Of a DNA stretch of 64,000 nucleotides, positions 33,667 to 48,972 are shown piece after piece. The position numbers and the translations under genes are program-made. Each line of letters starts with the position of its first letter. Positions within the stretch are counted from its first letter, which is position 1. Origin of the DNA: Schizophyllum amplum (Eukaryota > Basidiomycota > Agaricomycetes > Agaricales > Schizophyllaceae); assembly GCA_007026445.1 (NCBI GenBank), contig VDMD01000009.1:372001-436000 (forward strand), given 5' to 3'. The notes under the pieces were generated by a model, which was given only the letters and a program-made list of their open reading frames with translations, searched no databases and had not been told where the DNA came from.

Positions 33667-34190
33667 ATGCACCTTTCTGGTCGCTGTCTTTGCGGAGCTG
33701 TGCGATATACCATCGAGGCCGACCCCAACGTTTCCATGGTACGTCTGCCCTCCGTCTCCCAGGTGTAACTCCTTTCCGTCGTCCTTCTCGCTCGTCAGGA
33801 CTTGTGTTGCCCGTTTCCTTCTGTCTGATAATTCGCCGTTCTCAGCGTCTTTGCCACTGCCTCGACTGCCGCAAACTTACCGGAAGCACAAACAGCACCT
33901 ATCTCATTGTGCCCGCCACCGCCTTCACCCTCGCGCAAGGCAAGTACAAGCAGTTCAGCAAGAAGGCGGACTCGGGGGCCACCACGATCGACATGTTCTG
34001 CGGCGACTGCGGCTCGCCACTCTGGCGCGAGAAAGAGTCGCTGGAAGGCATGATGCTGATCAGGGCAGGTACGCTCGAGGATGCGGAGGCTGTCAATGCG
34101 ATGAAGCCCTCAACGGAGCTCTACACTGCGCGTCGCGCGGGGTGGCTTTCGGTGGTGAGGGGCGCGGAGCAGAAGTCTGGGAGGCAATGA
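33667..34190 (+). CDS. GFA/CENP-V domain zinc protein, copy 2
   Basis: Two exons (33667-33738, 33846-34190) give 138 residues. The motifs are SGRCLCGAVRYTIEADPN, RLCHCLDCRKLTGSTNS and MFCGDCGSPLWREKES, with a C-terminal ELYTARRAGWLSVVRG. The intron interrupts the gene at the same codon position as in copy 1, between the first Cys motif and the CHCLDC motif, but is longer (107 against 58 nt). The two proteins are alike in the metal-binding blocks and diverged elsewhere, so this is an old tandem duplication. A shared glutathione or aldehyde-related role is possible; the substrate is unknown. Confidence 0.9.
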
Positions 34191-35983
34191 GCGGTTACTA
34201 GCCTTGCCGCTGTGCCCACCGAACATTCCGTATATAACTGGTGCGCCTAGCTAGAAGAAATCGGGATGAATGATTGAAAATGTACTCATAACATAGGCTT
34301 GCGGCAAGACCGCGAAGTGCTCGCTAGGAAAAGCGTGTTTCACAACGCGCGTGAGAAGTTACAACTTCGTGCAGCAAAGAAGCTACCGTAAGAGTCTCTC
34401 AAAGTGGCGTGCGCAGGGCGTGCGTGAGGTGGGCGTGCGACGGGAGCAGGACCGCGGATGCCGCGGAAGGCAGCGGCGCAGCCGCGATCGACGTCATCGA
34501 TTCAGCCCTGTGCCCTGGCGCGCTGCGCTCGCCGCGCCTCGTGAATTTGCGGCCTGCGCCGTTCGTTCAAAAGAAGAGCTATCGCTCTAATTCTTTGTAG
34601 GATGATACAAGTACACTTACCGTACACGCTGGGATTTTAAGTGAGCGAAAAGACCTCGAAATGAATGCGCTGTGGCGCATTTTATTTCCAGTGAGGGGAG
34701 CTGAGAACTGCAGCAAAAGGCATGAAACTTCCCATGCGTGTTCGAAAAACTCGGCTGATTAGATTCTGTCTTTGCAGTATATAAGAATTCTCGAAAACAG
34801 AGGCGCTGCGCGCCGTACCGATTTCCCTTGTGGCGACAAAACATTGATCGCGAGGGGATCCCCTTTCCAGATCACGTGATAGCACATTGCTCACGCCCTT
34901 CCCCCTGCCTCGTTCCTCGGCGGGTCGGGCGCGAGCAATTAGGTGGGAAGGAAGAGATCATGGACATCATCGCAACATCAACGACTAGTATGACTTGTGT
35001 CAATTGCTTGAGTATCTCGATTTGGAAGGCCTTGTTTCCGTATACGGTAGTACACAGTCGGAATCCGAGTCAGAGCTCATTTGCCGAGGCTAGATGGCCC
35101 TGAGCGGCGAGAAGTATCAATATTCTCCGCGAGGTCAAGATGTAAAGGCAAAGTTTGTTGGTACTTCCTGGCTCCCTGATCTTATGGCGAAGGCCTGTTA
35201 CGACTTCGAGCACCGCTATAGAAGAATGCTCCTCTACTTACTGTAACTAGGTAGGTGAGATTCGACTGCGTGGGATTTGCCGTGCTTGCGGCGGCACTCC
35301 AGCATGCTCCAGTGTTAGTCACCGGGAAGAGTCAGACAGTATATAAGTCGAACCTGAGGTCCGCAAATATGTGCAAATAACAGCAGTGCAGTACTGACAG
35401 GCCCCGCCTCGAATGTTCCACGCCTTTCTTCCTCCTCCCATTCAACGGAACGTGTTCGATAGCGAACGGGACACGTACGCTGCTGCCAAAGCGCGTTTGC
35501 AGCCCTCTGCCCATCCGTCGGGCACGGCAACCCGGCAGTTCGGGCGATTCCGAGTGCCCAGCGAGCGCGCGTGTCCCCTCGAGGTCGCTGCGCGCGCCAC
35601 TCTCGCAGCTCGCGCATGCGCTCATGCGATTCCCCTTCGTAGAATCTGACCATCCAAAGTTGTATTCGAGCGCCCGCGGTTGACCGCAGTCCTGCTGGCC
35701 ATTGTATCGTCCAGGACGCAAGGGGGGAGTACCGTGCTGCGGCCCGACCGGCGACGGCGTTACGTCGCCCATCAATCGGTTATATACCCTTGATTCCGCG
35801 CAGTGCACCTTGGCTTCCCCCACCCCCCGCACGAAAGCCTGAACGCGCATCTGCCCGCGCAAACCTCCCCCCTCAGCACACACATACAGACGAACACCTG
35901 AGCGATCTTAGAGCGTATTCCCCCGTCGCCGCTCCTAGAAATCATACCCTGCTCGAGTCTGACTCGTCTTTCGCCCGATTGCC
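34191..35983. other. 1.8 kb without a supportable gene
   Basis: Includes the GFA copy 2 3' region, AT-rich parts near 34730-34800 and 35200-35260, and the promoter of the next gene. ORFs here are short, overlap on both strands and lack motifs. Confidence 0.4.
35781..35787 (+). promoter_or_regulatory. TATA box of the 236-aa hypothetical gene
   Basis: TATATAC within GGTTATATACCC, 203 bases upstream of the start codon at 35984. Confidence 0.5.
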
Positions 35984-36753
35984 ATGACGGACATTGACAT
36001 CGACCATGCCCATAACCACCTACTCGAGCAACTAGACGACATGGCACTGCTAACCTTTGACCAAGCCCAAGAGGCGGCGATGATAAAGTGCGGCTCGCGT
36101 CGTCGTGGTCGTATGCGCCGAGACCGCTGCTGACGATGCCTTCCAGCGATCACGCATACGGGACACCCACGACCGATACCATGTCCCTCCCCACCCCCCT
36201 ACAGATGGAACTCAAGGCGCTCCCTCGCATGGAGACAGAGCATCCGTGCGATGGATGTCTGCCCCCTTCCCTCTCCGCCGCGCCGAACGACATTGACGTC
36301 CTTCGATCCCCCCTCCTCGGCGAGCTCCAGTGCCCTGGTGCACCCATGATCACCGACATGGACTCCTTCGGCGAGGGCTCCGAGGAGGGCGACTTCGCGG
36401 ACCTGCTCTCCGCGTCGAGAATGAGCGACCCGGACCGTGCCATCACGCAGTCCAACGTGCATCTCATCCCACGGCACGACGTCGTGCGCCGCATCCAGGA
36501 ATGGCAGAGCGAAGTGGAGAGCGGGAAGGGCGACACCTCTGCACCGGACGCGCCCAAGCCGCAGGAGCGCGCGACGGCCGGACCATGGCCTGCTACTAAG
36601 CGCCCGCGGTCCGTGGAGTCCGGCGAGGAGGAGATACCGCGTACGCGCCGCGCGCGCATACCCAAAGCCGCGCCGCGATCCGTGGTGCAGTTTTGCGCAC
36701 CCCCGGGCGAGCAGGGCGTTGAGGACGAGTGTCAGGCGGAGGCGCCGGACTGA
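35984..36753 (+). CDS. Hypothetical acidic nuclear-type protein, 236 aa
   Basis: Two exons (35984-36087, 36147-36753) splice across a 59-nt intron to 236 residues. The N-terminus (MTDIDIDHAHNHLLEQLDDM) is acidic and helical. The middle is Pro/Met/Asp-rich, with MDSFGEGSEEGDFADLLSAS. The C-terminal third has DVVRRIQEWQSEVESGKG and two basic clusters (KRPRSVESGEEE; RTRRARIPKAAPR) that resemble nuclear localisation signals. The acidic middle and basic tail would suit a transcriptional regulator, but no DNA-binding fold is visible, and I do not recognise the family. Confidence 0.7.
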
Positions 36754-37459
36754 CGCGCGTGAGGCGCTGCCGCCTACATTACGCCGTCACCGCCATCCGT
36801 CACGTCACGAAGCAGTCTCCGGACACCCAACTCGCAGAGCGCCTGTGCTCTACACCTATAGGGCGTGCGCTCTTTCTTGCGTACGCTCTATCTCTCAAGT
36901 CACTCCCAACGTCGGCCCTCGCGCCGCGCCGCCTGGGCCGTCGTTCACGGACGCCGCCGCCCACATGGGTGCGCGCGCGCGTCTCGTCGACTTGATATAA
37001 TTTATGCCACGGACCACGGCCCTCATGAGCGTTCCCTGCTCGACGCGTAGGTCCCGGCCCCCGAAGCGCTCAATATGCGCAGTCTCTTTGTCTATCCTCG
37101 AAGCACTCAATGTGCACGGTCCCCAATCCACCGCCCCTCCGCCGCGGTCTCTGAACCGACTCTTGTTTATCCCTAATGCATTGCTGTACTACGCGTCTTA
37201 CACGCTAGCGGACGTTCCCTGCCAGTGACGATGATTGTCATGTATATACACGTTGACGAACCAACCATGCTGATTTCGTTTCCTGAACAAAGCCTTCCAA
37301 ATTCGGATGAACAAGTGATGCTTGGCGTGTGTGTGAGTATGTGGCGTTGTTTGCTCGGGCGCGTCGTGGACGACACGTAAACAAATCCGGGATTTGTTCC
37401 AAGTTCGTGCGACACATCTTCCTCTCGGCGACGCGCTGGGCTCTCCTCCTCCCCAAATG
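36754..37459. other. Intergenic between the 236-aa gene and SEC23
   Basis: Pyrimidine-rich 3' region of the left gene, then the SEC23 promoter and 5' UTR. No TATA box or other gene seen. Confidence 0.4.
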
Positions 37460-40764
<3,305 letters not shown>

Positions 40765-42393
40765 TCACCAAACCATCTCACCGAAGGCACTCGATATGCT
40801 CCCCCTCTCCCTCAAGCCCTCCTTCGGACTGTACGAGTAACGGGGGGACGACGGAGTAACAACAACATCTACCCCTCGTTGCCTCCAACCCATCATCTCC
40901 TTCGCTGCACCAAACTCGGCCTGCCGAAGGTCGAGCAGGGAGAGGTGGAGTGTCTGCAGCGGCACACAACCTAGCTCGCGCCCATTCCGCCGCTTCAGCA
41001 ACTGCAACCCGTGCTCGGGCGTTACCGCCGTGCAGTACGACAGCCGCACATCCCGCAGGGCCGGACACAGCGCATTCGCATCCGCCAGCGCGTCGACGAA
41101 TGTGCTGCTTTCGCCCGCAGGCGCATGTCGCATGGCGCTGCGCTCGTGCAGCACGAGCTCCTCGAGGGCCGGCGCCAGGCGCAGACAGCCGGCGACCTCG
41201 TCGTGTGGGCTTGGCGGCGCGGTCACCTGCAGGCGCGTGACCTCGCAGCGCGAGCGCTCAAGCAGGCGCCGCAGTGAGGCGTGCGTGCCCGTGGGGGTGT
41301 CGGACTGCAGCGAGAGTGACTTGAGCGCGGGCAGCGTCAGTGCGTCGAGGGCGCTGGACAGCGGGCCGACGCCCTCAATGCATAGCGTGCGGAGGCGCGG
41401 GAGGGTCGTTCCGGCAGGCACGAGGGGCGTCGCCGCGCTAGCGAAGGGGAGGATGAGTACCAGGCGGCAGACCTCCAGCTCGGTGCAAAGAGGGAGGTTG
41501 TTGAGGAGCGCGCGCGTGCCGACGTCGCCTGTCTGCACGCATAGCGTCAGATCGCGGAGGCGGCCCCAGACGCCCTCGGGCGCGCTGAACGGGCTCGGGA
41601 GCGCGAGGCGTAGCGTGCGCACGCTTTCCGAGGACAGCGCGACATCCGTACTGGCTGCCGCGTCCAGCAGCGGGTCGGGGCGCACGTACACATCGCAGGA
41701 CCGAAGATACCTCGCCTCCGCGCACACGGCGCGCACCGTATCCAGCGCGGCGGCGGGCAGCGTCAAGCGCAGGTGACGTATGCGCGACGCGTGGGGTCGC
41801 AGAAGCTCTGCGAACGCGCACGCCGGCGACTGCGAGGCAGGCACGGGGCGCGCGCCCTCGCCTGAGAAGAGCGAGATGTCGAGGGGGCAGGTGCCGGAGC
41901 GCGCGAGCCAAGCGGCAGCGAGGCGCAGCCGCTCGGCGAGGCTGACGGACGGCGGGTCGAGGGGGGATAGCCCGCGCGGGTCGGGGCACGCGATGTGGAT
42001 GGAGGCCCAGAGCTCGGCGGTGCCGTACGCGATGCGGCGCCAGCGGCGGCAGACGCGGGTGAGGACGAGGGGTGCCTCGTTGTCGGCCATGGCGGCGGGG
42101 CCGTCGGTGGGGAGGCAGGCGACGAAGATGGTCTGCAGGATCTCGGCGGGGAGGCGCCGCATGCCGCTGGTAAGCGCGCGGTGGGCAGTGGTGAAGGTGG
42201 CGAGGGCCTGAAGCTCAGCGAGCTTCCGGGCAATGGTGTCGCGCAGCTGTGTGATTTCGGCTTCGAGTGTGGTCATGCGTGCTGCTGGAGCGGAGCAGAG
42301 GGCGTGGATGTCCACGACCTCCACGTCCGTGGGTATGTAGTTTGTGTGCAGAACATGGCCGTAAGGCGATTCCGTGGGGAATGCATGCGCCAT
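40765..42393 (-). CDS. F-box/leucine-rich-repeat-like protein, intronless
   Basis: A single open frame of 542 residues. The N-terminal part matches the agaricomycete F-box layout: ESPYGHVLHTNYIPTDVEV, a helical coiled segment (TTLEAEITQLRDTIARKLAEL), then the F-box core RRLPAEILQTIFVACLP with VLTRVCRRWRRIAYGTAELW. The rest consists of irregular Leu-rich segments (RHLRLTLPAAAL, LRTLCIEGVGPLSSALDAL, APALEELVLHERS) typical of degenerate LRRs. Such proteins recruit substrates to SCF ubiquitin ligases; the target cannot be inferred. I chose the Met at 42393 because the conserved segment begins just after it; the frame is open to 42507. The family is highly expanded in mushrooms. Confidence 0.85.
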   Translation of the reverse strand: MAHAFPTESPYGHVLHTNYIPTDVEVVDIHALCSAPAARMTTLEAEITQLRDTIARKLAELQALATFTTAHRALTSGMRRLPAEILQTIFVACLPTDGPAAMADNEAPLVLTRVCRRWRRIAYGTAELWASIHIACPDPRGLSPLDPPSVSLAERLRLAAAWLARSGTCPLDISLFSGEGARPVPASQSPACAFAELLRPHASRIRHLRLTLPAAALDTVRAVCAEARYLRSCDVYVRPDPLLDAAASTDVALSSESVRTLRLALPSPFSAPEGVWGRLRDLTLCVQTGDVGTRALLNNLPLCTELEVCRLVLILPFASAATPLVPAGTTLPRLRTLCIEGVGPLSSALDALTLPALKSLSLQSDTPTGTHASLRRLLERSRCEVTRLQVTAPPSPHDEVAGCLRLAPALEELVLHERSAMRHAPAGESSTFVDALADANALCPALRDVRLSYCTAVTPEHGLQLLKRRNGRELGCVPLQTLHLSLLDLRQAEFGAAKEMMGWRQRGVDVVVTPSSPRYSYSPKEGLRERGSISSAFGEMVW

Positions 42394-43323
42394 GGGACGC
42401 AGAACGGCTGCCTGAGGGAGATGGTCATCAGCGGGGAATACAATGCACGAGCGCATCGGGACGCACCATCCTGTATATGAACAGCGAGCAGCAGGAGAAA
42501 AGTACAAGAGCTAACCGTCGAGAACGCGGTACTTATATGTGGGAGACATGACGATATGAAGGGGCGGTCCGCGAGACAATAAGCTTATTGTTTTTCGGAC
42601 TGATCACAGATCGCGTCAACACGAGGTTATGAAGCATGGTTAGACCCATAAATTGACATGCAATGTTCATAAGTGAAAGGATACCTGCATAATCCAGGCA
42701 TAATCCTGCATAGCAGCAGCATACCAGAACATACCGGATGTCAGTCCGATGAAGGGGCACTCATCTGTCGTTGTGGCACCAGTGGTCCTATGAATATTAA
42801 TGAGCAACCCGGTCTTACATACAGCATTCTTGTCGATGACGTCGGACATTAGCGGACACTGCGCCCTGCTGGCCCATGTCTACGGACCCAGTCCCCATGC
42901 GAGCCGTGATAGAGTAGTGATGATGGCGGCGTCGAGCAAGAGCGGGCTATTGTCTGCTATTGTCTTTCTGAACACCATCAAACACGTGGGAAGTTGGCTT
43001 GTGGAAGGAAGCCGGACGACTCGTCTATTGGCTTCAGGCTTGAACTTACTTGTCAGATACCGCTCGACATTCGAAGGTGTGGACGACCTGCTAAGGTCAT
43101 CCTAAGGCTTGGGGGACATTCAAGACTTGGGGACATTCCAAGACTTGCCGCTTAGCGAACGCCGTCCTAAGGCTTTTAGCACACATTCTACGGCTTGGGC
43201 GGCATCCCAAGCGCTCAAGCTTCAAGGCTTGGAAGGATCGCTGAGGTTTTGGTAAGGGTGGGAACTCCCTCAATATGTTTTCGGTGTTCTTGCCCATAAA
43301 TACATGCATCCGTACGCCCGCGC
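42394..43323. other. Intergenic with short degenerate repeats
   Basis: The region 43098-43240 holds copies of TTGGGGGACATTCAAGAC / TTGGGGACATTCCAAGAC and related AAGGCTTGG elements, just past the 3' end of the p24 gene. The rest (42540-43090) is AT-richer without genes. Confidence 0.45.
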
Positions 43324-44082
43324 TCAGTCGATGAGGTACTTGCGCTTGAAGAACGCTCGCAAGTGTAGCACTTGCCATGCGCCCAGTGCCGCAAGCGCAA
43401 TGATCGTAAACCATGCAAAGCTCGAAACTCGCTTGTTCGTGGAAGCTGCATGCAAGTCAGGCGAACTGACAGCAAGGGGAGGCAGAAATGCGCACTGTTC
43501 GTGTCCGTGAAGCGTTCCTCGCGCTTCTTCAAGTAGCCCATCTCGTCCACGACCTCCTTGACGATGCCCTCCAGCTTGCGCATTTCTGTCTCCAGGGCAG
43601 AGAGCGACTCCTGGTTCGCTATCGCGCTGTGTGGATGCTCAGTACATACGGACAGCACGAAAGGCGGAGGTCACGCACTTGTAATCCACCGCGTCCGCGC
43701 CGATGTCGACGTCCAGGTCGATGGTGCGCGTGAGGTTGTTCATCTGTCCCGGGTAGCGCACGTCCATGTCGAGGAAGTTCTTGAAGCAGACACCGACCTG
43801 ACCCTCTGCGTGTGTGGTGACCGCCAGCCGCGTCTCGCCGTCGATCCCGCGCTTGCTAAGGTACACGTTCTTCTGCGGGCTGGAGTCAATGATCTCTACG
43901 TCCACGCGCTGCTTCTCGCCCTTCGCGACGTTGGCGGTGACGATGACAAGCGTGTTGGTGTGTGCGGTGTTCCAGATGCATTTGGGCTGTGGGTACTTGG
44001 ACGCGGGGAGATTGAACTTGATGGCGAGGGTGGGTACCAGAAGGGTAAGGAGCGCGAGAAACACGGAGAGGCGCGCTGCCAT
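43324..44082 (-). CDS. ERV25: p24/EMP24-GP25L cargo receptor, Erv25 type
   Basis: Three exons (44082-43679, 43626-43496, 43445-43324) give 218 residues, as usual for p24 proteins. A signal peptide (to about residue 20) precedes the GOLD domain with its two cysteines (PKCIWNT and VGVCFKNF). A membrane-proximal coiled coil follows (NQESLSALETEMRKLEGIV to VVDEMGYLKKREERFTDTN), then one TM helix and the cytosolic tail HLRAFFKRKYLID, which carries the paired aromatic and basic signals for COPII and COPI binding. The delta-type tail points to Erv25. It cycles between ER and Golgi in complex with other p24 members and would work in the same trafficking step as the SEC23 product encoded 3 kb away, although this proximity may be chance. 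Confidence 0.9.
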
Positions 44083-44652
44083 TGCCGTCGTCAGTATCTG
44101 GAGGGCGTCGGGGTCGAGAGACGTGTCGGTGCGCTTGGACACCTGAGGCGCCGAGGAAAACACGGACATACAGATGGATTTATGGACGCGCCCACGCGTC
44201 TTGCGTTCCGCCATCATCACCGCGGCAGACAATGCACAGACGCGTCTCAGTATGGCCTTGCCTATGACCTGACCTGTAGTCTCCAAGCTCAGCGCTCAGC
44301 ACCCCGGAACGTTGTAGCAGTGGTCTCGGGGTCAGTGCCAGGCCCGAAGTTCCGGGTGGGGACAAATCATCTTCCAAGAATTCTCTCCGGCGCGGTCTCC
44401 GGGTCACAGGTCTGCTTTCTTTCCTTCCCTCATTCCAGGTCACAGGTCCCCTTCTCCTCTTTCCCTCCCGGAGGAGCTGCCTCTATGTCCGCCCCACCTT
44501 TTCCCGCATAAACCGATCTCCAGTTAGGTCTCCGGTCCGACGACCGACCCGATCCCCCGCCATCTCACGCGGGGTATACTTAAGAGAGGCGTACGCTCCG
44601 TCCCCCATATTCTCCATCCCCAGCTCCCCGCACACTCTCCATATCATTCATC
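44083..44652. promoter_or_regulatory. Divergent promoter region of the p24 and dehydratase genes
   Basis: 570 bases between two start codons on opposite strands. GGGGTATACTTAAG near 44570-44583 might serve the dehydratase gene. No coding sequence is supported. Confidence 0.4.
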
Positions 44653-46035
44653 ATGGTCAACACGATCACCAAGATTGAGGTGCGTTATGCGAGCACCTCC
44701 GGCTCGTTCATCTACTTACTACGGTTCTTAGATCTTTCGTCTCCCTCCCCGCTGGGTATTCGTCCGCGTCGATACATCCGAGGGTGTAGTCGGATGGGGC
44801 GAGGGTACGCTCGAGGGTCATGACGAGGCCGTAGAGGGCGCGTACACCGACCTCATCAGCCGCTTCGTCGGCTGGGACGCAGACAAGATCGAAGACATCT
44901 GGCAACACGCTTACCGCGGCCGCTTCTACCGAGGTGGCCCCATCCTCATGGTCCGTGCCTACCCTCATTCTCTCCCGCTCCCCTGACCTCTCTTTCAGAG
45001 CGCACTCGCCGGCCTCGACATTGCGTTATGGGACATCAAGGGCAAAACGCTCGGCGTGTCCGTCGCCTCCCTCCTCGGCGGCGCCATCCGCGACCGCATT
45101 CGCGTCTACGGCTGGGTCGGCGGCGACAACCCCTCGGACGTCCTCGAGGCTGCAAAGGTCCGCAAGCAAGAAGGCTTCGACGCGATCAAGATGAACGGCA
45201 CCGGCAGCGTCCCCTGGCTCACCCCGCCAGAAATGCTCCAGCAGACAGTCGAGAACCTCAAAGCCGTGCGCTCTCTCGGCCTTGACGCCGGCGTCGACTT
45301 CCACGGCCGCGTGCACAAGGGGACGGCGAAGCAGCTGGCGAAGGCGCTCGAGCCGTACGGCCCGCTGTTCATCGAGGAGCCCCTTCTGCCGACGCAGCCG
45401 CTAGAGATCGCGGACCTCGCGAAGCAGACGTCGATCCCCATCGCGCTCGGCGAGCGGCTTTACACCCGCATGGACTACCGACCATACTTCGAGGCGCGCT
45501 GCATCGACATCGCGCAGCCAGACGTACGTGCTCCGCACTTCTCTCTCGCGGAACTCTCACTCACGTACTACAGATCGCTCACTGCGGTGGCATATCCGAG
45601 CTACGCCGCATCGCCGCATACGCAGAGACGTACGACGTGTCCGTCGCACCTCACTGCCCGCTCGGTCCCATCGCATTCGCGGCAAGCCTACAAGTCGACG
45701 CGACCTGCGTAAACTGTAAGCTCTCCCTTTGGACTTTGTAATATCTTTTCGCTCACCCCACCCCTCCCCCAGTCGCCATCCAAGAAATGTCTTGGAAGAT
45801 GCACTACAACTCGCAGAACATGTCCGAGGCGGATTTGATGACTTACATGCTGAACCCCGAGGTCTTCGACGTCAAGGACGGCCGCGTCGCCGTGCTGCAG
45901 GGCCCCGGGCTCGGTATCGAGATCAACGAGCAGCTAGTGCGCGAGACGTCGAAGAAGTACGGGGAGATGAAGGAGTACAAGCCGTGGCGTAACCCGACGT
46001 GGCGGGGCGAGGATGGCGAGCTGCGGGAGTGGTAG
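44653..46035 (+). CDS. Galactonate-dehydratase-like enolase-superfamily enzyme
   Basis: Five exons (44653-44679, 44732-44950, 44999-45523, 45574-45715, 45773-46035) give 391 residues. The protein follows the bacterial D-galactonate dehydratase (DgoD) pattern throughout: [54 protein letters not shown], the metal and base residues in [65 protein letters not shown], and [10 protein letters not shown]. All three acidic Mg ligands and the catalytic His residues appear present. The expected reaction is removal of water from a sugar acid to give a 2-keto-3-deoxy acid; the precise sugar acid (galactonate or another) cannot be decided here. No secretion signal, so likely cytosolic. Confidence 0.87.
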
Positions 46036-46400
46036 GAGCGTGGGTAGTGAGTGAGTGATACTAGACAATCTTTGTACCACCAATGTATTTGTCAAACGGC
46101 CATGGGCGAGAGACCACTTGAAGTTGTTCTCGAACCGCCCGCCGCGCATGGGCTTACATAAGTTGCTACAGTCGGAATGCTCTCCCCTGCAAGCTAAACG
46201 GCCAGCCTCATGAACTGAAGTTGGACGGACGTGTCGCAGACGACTCATGATACGCAACCGCTCGTTGTTACCGTAGTGATGACACGTATGTATGCCGTAC
46301 TGAATAAAATTATAGCTCTATAAGCTCAGTCCGTAGTTCGTCTATAGCTGCGTACCGCGATTTATACATACAGTGGACGCTCACATCCAGAACGCACATT
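46036..46400. other. Intergenic, convergent 3' ends
   Basis: Holds the 3' UTRs of the dehydratase and the RNF216-like gene. Nothing else seen. Confidence 0.4.
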
Positions 46401-48972
46401 TCAGCGCCTCCTTCGCACCCGTGCTGGCGCCGGCGCCGGCGCACGATAGGGGTTCACCCAGGGTACCACGCCCGGGGCCGGCTGCATGAAGGGCCCGATT
46501 GGCAGCGGCAGCTGTCCTCCATACTGGAAAGCCTGGTGCACGGGCCCCGCCGCGGCAGCAGGGGCAGGCAGCAGTTGGGGTTGTGGAACTCCCAGCATGT
46601 GGTGGTGCAGTGCCGGTAGCATGTGATGATGCTGGGGAACGCCCGGAGGGTACCGCGGTGGCTGCACCGGAGGCGCTTTCGGGACGTCGATCTTGAGGTC
46701 TTCCTCCCGCGCGTCGGGATTCTTCTTCTTGTACTCCTCGAGAGCGCGCTTGGCGGCAGCGCCGACCTGCGGGGCATGGTAAGTACATGGGTGGAGATGG
46801 CGGGATTGACGTAGGGAATGGGAAGGTGTCGCAGGAGACGGCAGGGGACGCAGTGAATAGCGGGGGAACGCCAAGGAGGGCGTAGATTGGATGAATGTCT
46901 CCGCTTACCTCTTCTGCATGACGACGCTCAACAGGGCCGTCCCACAGCAAGCATTTATTCGACGTGCTGGGCGCGCCCGGCGCAGCCTGGTTGAAGTGCT
47001 CGTAGCCGTTGATCATCTTTCGGCAGATGTAGCACGACAACGTGCGACAGTTTGTGCAATAAATTTTGTTGCACTGGATGCCGAATCGTTAATCATCTCA
47101 TGTGCGGATAACGAGCGCAAGTCACTCACCCCGTCGTCCTTGATGAAAGCTGGTACACAAGTTATTAGCTATACCACAAGGCGATCGGAAGGAGGACGCA
47201 CGTTTCTGGCATGCGGGGTTCGGACATTTGCGCACCATGGCGTCCGCTGAGACAGGGTCAGATCGAACTTGCAGTATGTGGCCAATAACGTACACATAGC
47301 CTCTTCGACCAGATGCTGGCTGTCCAGTATCTTGTCGTCATCGACCTCTGCATGGAGTGTCAGTGTGAGCCTTGGAAGGTAGGCCAATTAGTACTCACCC
47401 TGACAAGTCCTCGGGAGATGATCCTGCCCGTCACTTGATAAGTTCCCGTACTACTGGTGCGTGAAGCGCGCAACGTACCTGCTTCTTGCAGTTGCGGCAG
47501 CTCACCGCACCGCAGTCCTCGAAGTTCCCGCAGCGGAACAGCTTCTCGTCCGGGTTGTCGATCACGCACTTGTAGTCGCAGAAGGGGCATTCCTCCAGGC
47601 CGTCCAACCCGGCCTGCTCTATCTCCTTGCGTTGCTTCACGCGGTCATACAGATCCATGAGCTTGTCAGGTAGGAGGCGGCGCAGCTCGGACTCGGGGAA
47701 CAGCTCCTTGCACCCGCTCTGGTCCATGCACGCAATCTTGACGTCGTGTGAGCCGAGCTTCGACTCCGCGTAGCTCAGCATGCAGTCCTTGCAGAACAGA
47801 TGCGCGTCGGGGCATTGTACCATTTTGTACTGCGGCGGCGGCTGTCAGCGCGCGTACAGGCAGACATACGAATAAACACGCACGAAAGGATACGCGGTGA
47901 AGCAGCAGCCGCACTCGATCCCGTCGCCGCTGTCCTCGTACTCTTGCTCGACTAACTGCTCCGCGAGCGCGGCATCCTTCTGCGTATCTGCCTCCTGCAG
48001 CTTGCGGAGCACGAACTCGCGCTCGAGCTCGAAGTCGTCGTCGACGCGAAGGGTCGTTTTGCCCTTCGTCCGATACGGAACCTGCTTGCGTGTGTAGGGC
48101 GGGCGTGCGGATTTGGCTTCATCCGCGAGGACGAAGTACGTGGGTGCGTACAGGTCGCGGGACGCCTTGAGCCTCGCCCGGATGTGCGGTTTGGGTGTGT
48201 AGGGGAAGTCGAGCTGCAGTTGCTCCTGGGTCCTTGTCAGCTTCAGGTTTTGCGATACATGTGTCGCAGCTCTCACCAGTGCTAGCTCGTAGTAGTGAGG
48301 GCCTTGAGGGAGTGGCCGGTCGATGCTGAGGAAGTCTGTTTCCTTGGCTTTCTTGCCCCTCCGTTCCGCCTCTTCGTCCGCTTCGGTGCGCTTCCGCTTC
48401 CCTTTACGATCGACCTTGGGGTAGTTCTTGTCCTCGAACAGAACGTGCAGGATGGTTTCCAAGGTCTGCTCCTTGTACTGCGCATAGTATTGCTCTGCGA
48501 GTGCATGCACGTGCTCGGGCTGAACGTCGGGAATAATGTCTAGGACCTGCGCGACGTAGGCGTTCTTGAGCTCCGCAGGATCGGGGGGAGGGGGTGCATG
48601 GTCGGGCTCCGGCGTGGGGGAGGGGGAATGGGTGGCGGGGAGTGCGACGGCAGGGAACGCGCGGGGAGGGCTCTCGGGCGGTTCGTTCTCCTCTTCGCCG
48701 GATAGGAATAGAGGTGTGGTCGCGCGCGCCTTGCCTTTGTTGCTGGGGCCGGCTACGTTGCCTGACGATCCTTGGACGGCAGCACCGCGCAGGGGCTGCT
48801 GTTGCCTTCGTCGTTTCTGTCGACGCGCCAGAGGTTGCTGGGGCGCGTCAATGTCATCGTCAGAGTCCAGAATCTCGATGGGAGTGGACGGTTTCGCGCT
48901 TCCCCTGGTGGTGCGCAAGTGCAGAATCTCGGGCTCAGGGGAGGACTCGATGTCGATAACTGGCTTCCTCAT
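46401..48972 (-). CDS. RNF216/TRIAD3-like RBR E3 ubiquitin ligase
   Basis: A long first exon (48972 to about 47890) encodes an N-terminal acidic SIM-like start (MRKPVIDIESSPEPEIL), a disordered region, a CUE/UBA-like segment (VAQVLDIIPDVQPEHVHALA to YKEQTLETILHVLFEDK) and a helical stretch. The RBR begins with IECGCCFTAYPFYKMVQCPD, RING1 continues LFCKDCMLSYAESKL, the IBR includes ECPFCDYKCVIDNP, and RING2 is KCPNPACQKPFIKDDGCNKI followed by YCTNCRTLSCYICRKMINGY, with the catalytic-type Cys in DDGCNK. The C-terminus is Pro/His/Ala-rich and ends VRRRR. The GYEHFNQ motif after RING2 is characteristic of RNF216. A substrate cannot be inferred. It is distinct from the paralogous RBR pair at 22-32 kb. 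The exact 3' exon junction near 46770 is approximate. Confidence 0.88.

Noticed and set aside
42394..42507. Upstream ATG of the F-box gene at 42507
   Set aside because: The conserved family segment starts right after the Met at 42393; the 38 extra residues (Cys-rich) do not resemble known members.
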